Shown piece after piece: positions 22,276 through 31,307 of a stretch of 64,000 nucleotides of DNA. Every line of letters starts with the position of its first letter. The stretch's first letter is position 1. The stretch covers positions 372,001 through 436,000 of the forward strand of contig NW_020167535.1 in the NCBI RefSeq assembly GCF_001641265.1. Direction: 5' to 3'. Origin of the DNA: Pseudogymnoascus destructans (Eukaryota; Ascomycota; Leotiomycetes; Thelebolales; Thelebolaceae). Position numbers and translations under genes: made by a program. Below the pieces are notes generated by a model. That model was not told where the DNA came from. It saw only the letters and a program-made list of their open reading frames with translations, and did not search any database.

Positions 22276-23250
22276 ATGGCTTCTCCCAACGAGACCTCGG
22301 CGGATGAATACTGCCCGCCACCGCCACCAAATCCAGCAGCGGACGTTGGTCTCAGCGCTCAGTCGACCACCCCGGATCCCGAACTGGCAACTCCATCTGT
22401 CTCAAGCATCGACGTCTTTAAACTACCTCCCATTTCAGCACTGAAGCTCGTCTGCGCCGGAATCGAGGCGCTCGTCCGCATCACAGGCGACATACCCCCG
22501 ACTCCGCCCACGAGTGGGCGCCAGACTCCAAATATGCGCGGTATGCAAGAGGAGAAGGAGAATATCGTACGAAGCCACTCTTTGACCGATCTGAGCAAGC
22601 ACCGGCGCCCATCGATACCTTTCGCATTTACCGCAGCTAATGACGAGTACGATGGGATAAATCTCAGGAAGAGGCCGATTGCGAGCTTGGAGAATGAGCA
22701 AAAGGAGCCGTACATTATAATTGGGGCTAACGCGGAACCCCTCAACCTCCAACATAACGCCATAACGCGCAAGTTTTACTCGAAAAGGCCTCCTCCAATC
22801 TCGATTGAGGACTATCTCATGCGGATACACAAGTTTTGTCCCATGTCTACTGGCGTATATTTGGCAACGAGCGTATATATTCATCGGTTAGCCGTGGAAG
22901 GGCGTGCTATACCGGTTACGAGACGAAATTGCCATCGCCTGCTCCTCGCTGGGTTGAGGGTTGCCATGAAGGCTTTGGAGGACCTGTCTTACCCCCATCG
23001 AATATTTTCCAAGGTTGGGGGAGTCAGCGAGAATGAGCTCGCCCGACTAGAGATCAGCTTTTGCTTTCTCTCTAATTTCGAGTTGCGAACGACGAAAGAG
23101 ATGTTGTTGGACCATGCTCTGACGCTGAAGCAGATCAGTTCTAGCCAGGGTGCCTTTGGTGGCGGGCATGGCTTTGATTTAAGGCTGCCGCTAGGAAAGA
23201 GGAGTGTACTTTCCAAAGAAGGTGTGCAGGAGGTTACTGCGGACGCCTGA
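22276..23250 (+). CDS. Pho80-like cyclin
   Basis: A single exon of 324 aa. The first 160 residues are Pro/Ser/Thr-rich and low-complexity. A Pho80-type cyclin box follows at about 165-280, with SIEDYLMRIHKFCPMSTGVY, RNCHRLLLAGLRVAMKALED and the NELARLEISFCFLSNFEL block, which is typical of the Pho80/Pcl6-Pcl7 branch. Such cyclins activate a Pho85-type CDK and connect phosphate, glycogen or growth signals to transcription. Which Pcl subfamily it belongs to cannot be decided by eye. Confidence 0.86.
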   Translation: MASPNETSADEYCPPPPPNPAADVGLSAQSTTPDPELATPSVSSIDVFKLPPISALKLVCAGIEALVRITGDIPPTPPTSGRQTPNMRGMQEEKENIVRSHSLTDLSKHRRPSIPFAFTAANDEYDGINLRKRPIASLENEQKEPYIIIGANAEPLNLQHNAITRKFYSKRPPPISIEDYLMRIHKFCPMSTGVYLATSVYIHRLAVEGRAIPVTRRNCHRLLLAGLRVAMKALEDLSYPHRIFSKVGGVSENELARLEISFCFLSNFELRTTKEMLLDHALTLKQISSSQGAFGGGHGFDLRLPLGKRSVLSKEGVQEVTADA

Positions 23251-23787
23251 GTTCATTATTATGGATATGTTTTAAGGGGGATTGGAACGTCTTTTACGAT
23301 GTAACGTTGTCATGCTGGATGCCTGGCACGATGTACCTGCATTTTATATCTGTGGTAGATATACGTTACCTATGGGGATTTACTTCACTGATGTTTTTTT
23401 GTAACACTCATGGCTGCGGGATGGAACTGAGAAGATTACTTTCACAACACACACTATGGAATTTACTGTAGAATACATGCAAACGAACAGAATAATAATC
23501 AGCTACTTTTTTTCTATTTAAAATAATTTGGCGCGGTACCACCAGCCGCCTTTATCGGGGCCCTCTGGATTCCTACCCCACTAAGAAAGGTCCAAAACCG
23601 ACATGACGTAGCGTCCCAGTATTGCCTCAGGCGCAAGTAACATATGGTTGGATGGCGATACTGGCTCGCCCAACAATTCTGTGGGCTTGAGCATTTGCTG
23701 TAATTAGCAAGGTTTGACTCTACTTATATACCATCGATATCTATACCACAGCAACGATAGAAGTCTTGTTAAGGCGTTGCATTGATA
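23251..23787. other. Intergenic region cyclin / Kre9-like gene
   Basis: 537 bp between two plus-strand genes, AT-rich near 23490-23530. I see nothing that can be named. Confidence 0.4.
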
Positions 23788-25067
23788 ATGCCTTTGAGCG
23801 ACATTTTCTTCCTCGCTTTCGCATTGGTGCCGCTCGCATACGCCGATGTCAGGTTCGACGTGCCAGGCCCTGGAGGGGTGGTTCCTGGGGGAACAGACTT
23901 CAAGGTTTCTTGGTCGGAGTCGGATACTGCGCCGTCTATAGATGATTTGGTCGAGTATTCTATAGCGCTCTACTCTGGTTCGAATGAAGCGCCTGTAAGT
24001 ATCATCCGGTTCAAATGTCTTTTCAGCAATTGTTACTAACACGACGCAGACGCAACTATTGACCCTCGTCCCATCGGGAACCTTCGCCGAAATCCCCAAT
24101 TCAGCATCTATAAATATCCCAGTTACGGCTGGTGAGCCTATTACCAATGCCTAGTAAATACTCCAGAGTATTGAGTCAAATTGATTGGACAATGGTTAAC
24201 TGAGCGTATAGCTTCCTGGGAATCCAATCGACGACAAAATCCGGAGAGTTCATCACAAACTACTCAAGTAGATTCACTGTCAACTCAATGACTGGTAAAT
24301 TCCCCGATACCATCAAGGCTGCCCTGTCCACCGTTTCAGGCACAACAGGGCCAATAACAGAAACCTCCAACTTGCGACCCAGAGTAGCTCAAGCAGCTCC
24401 AGCGGTCCCAGCAGCACCCGCAGTCCCGGCAGCCCCAGCCGCTCCGGTCCCAGCAGTTCCAGCTCCAGCAGTTCCAGCTCCCGGAGTCCCAGCTCCAGCA
24501 GTTCCTGCTCCAGCAGTTCCTGCTCCAGCAGTTCCAGCTCCCGGAGTCCCAGCTCCAGCAGTTCCTGCTCCCGGAGTCCCAGCTCCAGCAGTTCCAGCTC
24601 CAGCAGTTCCTGCTCCCGGAGTCCCAGCTCCAGCAGTTCCTGCTCCAGCAGTTCCTGCTCCCGGAGTCCCAGCTCCAGCAGTTCCAGCTCCAGCAGTTCC
24701 AGCTCCCGGAGACCCAGCCCCAGGTGCCCCAGCCGATGGCTCATGGTCCATCCCGTACGACCAGCAAAAGGGCGACACCAGATATGCGCCTATGCAGCCT
24801 AAGCCGGCAAAGGCGATCACTGCCACAAATACAAAGCCACTGTGGCCAACATCAACGGTCAAGATAGCCACGACCTTCTTGCCGGCAGCTACCATAGTGA
24901 CCACCATAACACAACCGCCAACTGGCACGGCGGTGATGCATGCTAATACGGTAATTATTACTTGTATACTTTTGTTTGGTGTCAGACGCTAACAGACTAC
25001 GCAGGCCGCTGCCCAATCGCAACCTGACAATGACATGCAGAAGTATCTCAAGAGGTGGAAGGACTGA
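23788..25067 (+). CDS. Secreted Kre9/Knh1-like protein with Ala-Pro repeat
   Basis: Four exons: 23788-23994, 24050-24153, 24212-24950 and 25005-25067 (370 aa). The second donor (GTAAAT at 24154) interrupts an in-frame TAG and rebuilds a Tyr codon. The start MPLSDIFFLAFALVPLAYA is a signal peptide with cleavage after AYA. Residues about 20-135 match the Kre9/Knh1 N-terminal domain (FDVPGPGGVVPGGTDFKVSW, then STTKSGEF, SSRFTV). A repeat of APAVPAPGVP type follows at about 165-275, then a Thr-rich stretch and a charged tail, MQKYLKRWKD. It is likely exported to the wall. No GPI signal is seen in the spliced form, but see the finding on the last intron. Confidence 0.75.
24393..24727 (+). repeat. 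Coding minisatellite for Ala-Val/Gly-Pro
   Basis: Short in-frame blocks (AGCTCCAGCAGTTCC, and AGCTCCCGGAGTCCC) alternate in varying order. The array encodes Ala-Pro-Ala-Val-Pro and Ala-Pro-Gly-Val-Pro. It is open in several frames on both strands, which produces long false ORFs. Confidence 0.9.
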
Positions 25068-25527
25068 CGTGATGAATGAGGTCCTGTCTCATGGATGGCA
25101 CAGGTGTGAGATAATTGGAATTAACTGGCGCTACTTAGACTGGAGGTATTTACCATATATTATGGCGCAATGTGAGACTGTTGGATAGTCAATGAGGAGG
25201 GCCCGAGAGACATTGGAGACTGGTTGGTTTTAACGTTTATAGATTTGGATGGCGTCATGGAAAGTGTAGCTGAAGCGGCCACTTATGTAACAATTAAGGG
25301 CAATATACAAGTCAATTTATACGTGTGACAGGTTTCATTTGGATTTCGAACTAAACGGTGTAAATTCCGAATATACTTCTTGACAAAAAATATCTCACAG
25401 ACCATCAGCAGTCTGCGGTGGTAAAGCAAAACATCTCCCATTACCATCAGATATCTGTGGTGGTAAAGCAAACGCCTCCTAGTACATCAGCTATCTGTGG
25501 TAGGTATGATAATTCTGTAAGATTAGA
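25068..25527. other. Convergent 3' region with three copies of a 40-bp unit
   Basis: 460 bp between the stop codons of the Kre9-like gene and aminopeptidase P. At 25403-25504 a unit starting CATCAG and containing TCTGYGGTGGTAAAGCAAA occurs at 25403 and 25445, with a shorter third copy at 25485 (spacing 42 and 40 bp). No gene is recognised. Confidence 0.6.
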
Positions 25528-27230
25528 TTATGCTCCGTTGATGAGCTTCTCCATCTCATCAACGTCCTTCACGGCAGTCGTCAGGTTCTCATAACCATCC
25601 TTCGTGATCAGAATGTTATCCTCGATGCGTACACCACCAACTTCCCAGTACTTCTGCAACACCTCAAAGTCGATGTAAGCAGAGTGAACTGGGTCTTGCA
25701 GATACGGCTCGATGATGAAATTGCAGAAGTAAATCTATGGTTTGTTAGCTTCTACGCCACTGTATGGGAAGTAGAGGACTTACTCCTGGCTCGACCGTGA
25801 CAATGGAACCTGCTGGTAGGTTCCCTCTGAGACGTAAGTATCTGAACATAGTGTCCTTATCGCTGGCGTTAGGATTGCCGCCACTGTCGTGTGTATCCAT
25901 GCCAAGATAGTGGCCAACTCCGTGGGGATAGAATGCAACACTGGTTCTTGACTTAAGGATATCTTCTTTGTCTCCCTGAAGAATCCCGATTCTCAGCAGC
26001 CCTTCAATGGCAACCTTGTGTGCCTCAAGATGAACATCATCCCAAGCAACACCCTCTTTGAGCATATCTATACAAACTTCTTGCATGCGCAGAACGATGT
26101 CGTAAATCTCCCTGCTCTCTTTGCTGAACTTGCCATTGATAGGAAACGTCCTGGTCTTTCATAACAGTCAGTCCGGACCCAACAAACTTTGGGGCAAACT
26201 CACAATATCCGAGGCATAGCAGGAATAATCTGCACCACCGTCAACAAGGAGATTAAGCTTGCCGTCAAGGGGCTGATCGTTCTTGAGATAATGCAGAGTT
26301 GCTGCGCTTGTTCCAGCAGCAAAAATAGGGCTGTATGCCTGGTTTGGGCATCCATTTGCAATAGAGCGCTGCAAGAAGAGCGCCTGTAGCTCACGCTCGT
26401 TCTTTGCGCTCTTGACAGCCTTTAGCACAGCTGTGTGGGCAATCGTAGAGACTTCGTTTGCCCTACGAGTTAGCGCAACCTCGTACTTGTCCTTGACAAC
26501 ACGGCATTCTTCAATGGCTGGCTTCAAGAGATCAAAATCTGTGTTTTCAAAGTCCAGGAAGGTGACATCATCGGGGACTTGCCCGGCAATAGCAAACACA
26601 GTCTTCTTGGATTGCGAAGTTCTGAGAACCTGGTTCACTTGTGGGATGGTCCGGACCTGGTCGACATCATAGAGCTCCAAAGCTTCCTTCTCAGATAGCG
26701 GCAGTCCGGACCAGATGACAGAGTCCGGATCGATGGCGGGGATGTAAAGAGTTAATTTCTCAGGGGCGATGTCATATGTAAGTTGGCAATCGGGAACGTC
26801 ACATCCACTGAGATAGTAGAAGAATCGTCGCTGGCTGGATGCTGGAAGTTAGTATTGTATGGTAGGAAGTGCAGCACAAAAGATGTTACCGGAAATGGAC
26901 AGGCTCATCGTTATCCTCTATCAGGCGCGTCTTCTGGCCCTCCAAGTACAAAACACCAGCAGCCTCTGGCTTGGTCTTCTTGATATATTCGACTACACGG
27001 CGAGCATGGGCTTTGGCGGGGTATTTCCCGGCCAGGATGGCATCAACGCTGGAGGCCATTGTGGAGAAGCTACTATGACTTCGATATGATACAGTGGTGG
27101 TGGCAGTCCAGAGACTTCCGTAGCAGATATGACGAGCTTGGAGTCGGGGTTTGCGGTGGCTGATACGGGTGAATTGTCTGTATTGAGCTCGCAATATGAA
27201 TGTGCTGGTCACGAAAAAGCAATTGACCAT
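25528..27230 (-). CDS. pepP: Xaa-Pro aminopeptidase (aminopeptidase P / prolidase)
   Basis: Four exons: 26890-27230, 26204-26834, 25784-26155 and 25528-25734. The first ATG at 27230 gives 516 aa; the in-frame ATG at 27059 gives 459 aa and matches the usual start of the family (AGKYPAKAHARRVVEYIKK). The metallopeptidase M24 domain is complete. Metal ligands lie in VDGGADYSCYASDITR (two Asp), HGVGHYLGMDTHD (His), VEPGIYF (Glu) and VRIEDNILIT (Glu). The enzyme removes N-terminal residues that precede proline and uses manganese. The extra 57 residues of the long form have no Asp or Glu and many Arg, Ser and Thr, as in a mitochondrial presequence. Confidence 0.93.
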
Positions 27231-27692
27231 CGCAGTGTGCAGTGGGGTGCCGCGGATGGGGATTTATATAACCAACGATGACCGCCGTCGTTTAGGTAAG
27301 TAGTGGTAAGTAGTGCACTGGATTGTAGTGGGATGGTAGTGGGATGGTAGTGAGATAGGTAGCACTAGGAGCGGGGTAAGATGTGGGTAAGATGTACCGA
27401 TACAAGCTGTTTTGCCAAGCGAAGGCTAAGTAAGCGCAGTATCTTAAGGGAGGTGGTGCCATATAAAGGTACAAGTACTTTTTTTCCCTGGCATCTGTAA
27501 AAGCCAAAGCGACCAAACCATAAAAGGCGGGTAGCGACGGAATACTTTTATCGCCACTATTTGGGTGCCAATTTTTACTGAACTACATACAAATTGTCGA
27601 AAAAAGAAAAAGGTACGACAAATATTGTCCTCATTACCTTCACCTCAATAGCTACAAAGCTAACACATTTAGAAACTATTACTTTGCCCATA
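27231..27692. promoter_or_regulatory. Divergent intergenic region pepP / CBS
   Basis: 462 bp between two genes that point apart. On the left are short doubled words (GTAGTGGGATG twice near 27328-27349, GTAAGATGTGG near 27376). It contains both promoters. I see no named motif that I would defend. Confidence 0.45.
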
Positions 27693-29346
27693 ATGGCGTC
27701 GTCAAGCAAGCCCGCCATCTACCCCACTGCCGCCCAGTCGGTGTCGGAACTGATTGGCAACACGCCCTTGGTGAGACTGAATAAAATCCCACAAAGCTTG
27801 GGCATTGAGGCCGAGGTTTATGCCAAGGTCGAACTCTTCAATGCGGGCGGCAGTGTGAAGGATCGCATTGCCTTGCGCATGGTGGAGGAAGCTGAGAAAT
27901 CTGGCCGCATCAAGCCTGGAGATACGCTTATCGAACCCACCAGCGGAAACACGTAAGTCCTTGTCACTGCTGAATTACATGTTCCAGCTAACGTGGCAAA
28001 GTGGTATTGGGCTTGCACTTGTCGGCGCAATCAAGGGTTACAAGACAATTATCACTTTACCGGAGAAGATGTCGGCCGAGAAGGTTACTGTCCTTCGCGC
28101 TCTGGGCGCCACCATCATACGAACCCCCACCGAAGCTGCCTGGGACGCACCAGAATCGCATATCGGCGTTGCGCGACGACTGCTGAAGGAGATTCCAAAC
28201 TCGCATATTCTCGACCAATATGAGAACGTGGATAACCCATTGGCCCACGAGTACGGAACCGCCCAAGAAATTTGGGAGCAGACAAATGGCAAGATAACCG
28301 CTATTGTGGCCGGAGCTGGAACTGGCGGTACGATTACTGGTCTCTCAAGAGGGCTGAAGAAGCACAACAAAGACATAAAGGTTATTGCGGCGGACCCACA
28401 AGGGTCAATTTTGGCGCTCCCCGAGCAGCTGAACGAAGAACACGCCAACGAGGGATACAAGGTTGAAGGAATTGGTTATGATTTCATCCCTGGCGTCCTA
28501 GACCGCCAGTCTGTCGATGCCTGGTATAAAACAGATGATATAGAGTCATTTTCCTTTGCTCGTCGATTAATTGCCGAGGAGGGTATTCTCGTTGGGGGAA
28601 GCAGTGGAAGCGCAATGGCAGCCATGGTGAAGGGAGTTAAAGACCTCGGGCTTGGAAAAGGAGACGTCGTTGTTGTTGTCCTGCCTGACAGCATCCGAAG
28701 CTACTTAAGTAAGTTTGCGGACGATGATTGGCTTGCTGCGAACGACCTCCTCCCACCGAGTCCACCTACGACTCCCTCACCATCAGCCCCTAAATCCAAG
28801 CACGACCCATATAGTGGTGCTACCCTGAGGGCTTTGAGGCTCAAGCCCGTCACTACAATTTCCGCAAGTTCTTTCTGCGCAGACGCAGTTGAGACGATGA
28901 GAGATAAGGGCTTTGATCAGCTTCCAGTTTTGGCGTCGTCGGGAGGAAAGCTGGTCGGTCTGGTGACGCTGGGTAATATTCTGAGCTATATCAGCCGTGG
29001 CCGTGCCACCGGCAAGACTCTTGTCTCCGAGGTCATGTTCGACTTCTCAAAGATCCCAGAGGTTGTCACAGACCCCAAAGACTACAGTAGCAACCTGAAA
29101 GACCTACCCAAGGTTGACGGTGCTGCTGCTCAGGAGGACACTAAGCCGCAAAGCCTGCCGAAGAGGAAGTTTGTCCAGATTACGATGGATACTCCATTAG
29201 CCTCTCTGAGCAAGTTTTTCGAGTGGAACAGTGCGGCAATCGTTACAGAGAAAGGGAGCGCTGAGACCGCAGGTCTGCCAAAGCCAGTCGCTGTTGTGAC
29301 CAAAGTAGACCTCGTTTCGTGGATGATGAAACAGTCATCGGTCTAG
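27693..29346 (+). CDS. CYS4: Cystathionine beta-synthase
   Basis: Two exons, 27693-27952 and 28002-29346 (534 aa); the intron is GTAAGT...GCAAAG. The start MASSSKPAIYPTAAQSVSEL leads straight into the PLP fold, so there is no N-terminal heme domain. PLP is bound by the lysine of GGSVKDR (about residue 56); EPTSGNTGIGLA and GAGTGGTITGLSRGLK (phosphate-binding) follow. After residue 370 comes a CBS-domain pair (TISASSFCADAVETMRDKGF, LVGLVTLGNILSYI), the usual regulatory module. The enzyme condenses serine and homocysteine to cystathionine in transsulfuration. Confidence 0.95.
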
Positions 29347-29561
29347 GTTTGCAGCGTCTCGTTAATATTACCACATAATACATTTGTCCACCAACAGTAT
29401 TGCCATGATCTTTTGGTGCTTGGTTTGCGTTCTTTATAACAATTGTTTGCCCCCAACTTAATTTAAGCTACTAACTTATGTGGTGCCTCCTTTAGCCGGT
29501 TACCTGTCATCCGGGGCTTCACCGCTCTTGATTTGAACTAACCCTGCACAAACATATCAAA

Positions 29562-29652
29562 GGCCTGATAGTTCAGTGGTAGAATTCTTGCTTTGGGAGC
29601 TCATCAGCATTCAAATTGTAAGAGGTCTCCGGTTCAATCCCGGATTAGGCCC
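29562..29652 (+). tRNA. tRNA-Pro(UGG) with intron
   Basis: The acceptor stem GGCCTGA pairs with TTAGGCC. The D stem is GTTC/GAAT, and the anticodon stem CTTGC pairs with GTAAG. The loop TTTGGG carries TGG at the anticodon position. A 19-nt intron (about 29600-29618) follows one base after the anticodon. The T arm TCCGG-TTCAATC-CCGGA is perfect, and an oligo-T run lies about 15 bp downstream. Box A (TAGTTCAGTGG) and box B (GGTTCAATCCC) are both present, so it should be transcribed by RNA polymerase III. It stands at the left border of the transposon island. Confidence 0.9.
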
Positions 29653-29741
29653 TTTCCTTTGCCAATTCAATCTCTTTTTGAAAATCCAATTTTTTATGGG
29701 GTGGATGGATGCCCCGCTGTTTTATCTCCGCCGAGGTATTT

Positions 29742-30164
29742 TTAGTCGACATGACTACCGATCGATCGACGAAGTAAAGGTGAGAGATCCGTCCACTCTG
29801 GTCCACCCTGTTGTAACCCATACTCATTCCCACGCTGACTCACGTTCTCGCTCTCGCACTCACTCTCAGCAGCTTCTAGGTCCCGAATTAGGTCTTGATC
29901 CTCTAGAGGAACTGGGTTGCCAGCTCGAAGAAGAGCTTTTACCCTCTTTTTCCAGAGGCGCTCTGCCCTCCGGGCCTCAACCCCAGCTCTTTTGAGCTGG
30001 TTATTAGCCTGGTTTCTAGCCTAGCGGGCTACCTAGGCTTCTTTGGCTACAAGCTTCTAGGCTTGAAGCTCGGCTTTCTAGGCCCGAACTAAAGCTAGGC
30101 CCGGCTTCGGCTTGCCCGCTTCTTCGACTCCTCGCCGAATAGCCCGTAGGTCGTGTTCTTAGTT
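29742..30164 (-). pseudogene. Pogo/Fot1-type transposase C-terminal relic with RIP-like stops
   Basis: Read on the minus strand, one frame runs from about 30164 to a TAA at 29742 and is broken only by four TAG codons. Their context (GCC TAG) is what CAG would become by C-to-T change at CpA, the RIP signature. The product is a charged, Ala/Arg/Gln/Leu-rich tail (LKRAGVEARRAERLWKKRVK), which is typical of the C-terminus of fungal DDE1 transposases. The flanking DNA at 30165-30420 is AT-rich and unreadable, probably the decayed remainder. No catalytic part is left. Confidence 0.65.
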
Positions 30165-30456
30165 AATGCATGCGCTACTAGCATTCTCATATATAGAATA
30201 TTAGTACATATAGACCCTTTATATAAGAGGAATAAGTTATAATAATTTTATTAATAGAGTTAACGTGGTCAGCATGTGGCGCATATTAGCATACAGCGCA
30301 TATAATGCTAACTTCTAAACGATAGAAGACACAGAGGTTTCTTGCATAAGGTTGACTTAACAGAGGAGGCAGGGGATTAAACACAAAGGCTTTCCAAGTA
30401 ACATGCTACAGTATTGTAAAGAATACTATATTGAGTTGAGCGCGAAGCTCCTATCT

Positions 30457-30828
30457 TGTAAGGACACAGGGCACCCAGCTCACAGTAATAGCATATGAGA
30501 GTGCGAGTCAGAGGCTAAACGGATGCTATCCTATAGGTCTACTACGAAGGATACAAAAAGATGAAGAGGGGAACCCCTGTTACAGTCAATCTCCTTAAGT
30601 ACCCGAAACGGGTCCGACTCGGCTAACCTGCCTTCACCCTCACCACGTGACCGTGATTTGTCTGACTCAGATACCTTCCATCACTGAGGGAGAGGAACCC
30701 CCATTGAGTCAATCTCCTCAAGTACCTGAAACGGGTCCGACTCGGCTAACCTGCCTTTACTCTTATCATGTGACCATAACCTGCCCGACTCAGATCCTTT
30801 CTGTCACTGAGGGACAGGCATCCTTACA
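30457..30828 (-). mobile_element. LTR of a retrotransposon (family L2), minus orientation
   Basis: It begins TGTAAGGA and ends TCCTTACA on the plus strand, and is 372 bp long. To its right lies a polypurine tract read on the minus strand (30829-30848, CTCTCAGGAGGGGGGTAG), which makes this the 3' LTR of an element whose body extends to the right. It contains an internal tandem duplication of about 123 bp (about 30575-30697 and 30698-30820). The first 100 bp match the solo LTR at 43263-43633. Confidence 0.75.
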
Positions 30829-31087
30829 CTACCCCCCTCCTGAGAGAGTGCTTTGTCTGCAAGGCATGCGGCTAGTATCATGTCCGCAACGTCTCTGAAT
30901 GGTATCCGTGAGCAGAGCGTTCTTTGTTATCAGAATGTTGGCTGGTAATTGCGTCCGGAACAACTTCGTTTGTCGTGCGCGTCGGGAAGGTGCTTTGTTT
31001 GCCACAGCAGTCATCCTGAGGTGGTATCACGTTAGCATCCATTTAGCATGCGAAACTGGAGCTCGCTTTTGTTCGATCTCACGTTCA
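30829..31087 (-). mobile_element. 3' internal stump of the L2 retrotransposon
   Basis: A short internal piece between the polypurine tract and the next insertion. On the minus strand it holds a frame of about 60 codons starting MTAVANKAPSRRARQTKLF, without a recognisable domain. The element is cut at 31088 by an LTR of another family. Confidence 0.5.
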
Positions 31088-31197
31088 TGTAATGGTGGGT
31101 GCACCAGATGTGAGAATCTAGCCACCCAAGGAAGGGATGATTTTACTAAGACAACACACTGTCTTAGGAAAAAGAGCCAAAGGGTCGTAACTTAGAC
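31088..31197 (+). mobile_element. Truncated LTR of family L1 (first 110 bp)
   Basis: TGTAATGGTGGGTGCACCAG and the next 90 bp match the starts of the two full LTRs at 31823 and 41408. It stops at the TA of CTTAGACTA, exactly where transposon A begins. The missing 3' part does not appear on the other side of transposon A, so a deletion or rearrangement followed the insertion. Confidence 0.85.
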
Positions 31198-31307
31198 TAA
31201 CGTAGGTCATGGCGTAACGGGGGTAATGGCGTAACGGGGGTAGTGGGGTCGGAACCACCCCATCAAACCACTACCACCTTTAAAAAATTGAAATTGTTCA
31301 ATTACTA

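Noticed and set aside
24313..24928. Two long antisense open frames (Glu/Leu-rich and Gly/Ala/Thr-rich)
   Set aside because: They are artefacts of the coding minisatellite, which lacks stops in all frames.
29576..29995. Plus-strand frame running through the tRNA and the relic
   Set aside because: It crosses a tRNA gene and is antisense to the transposase relic.
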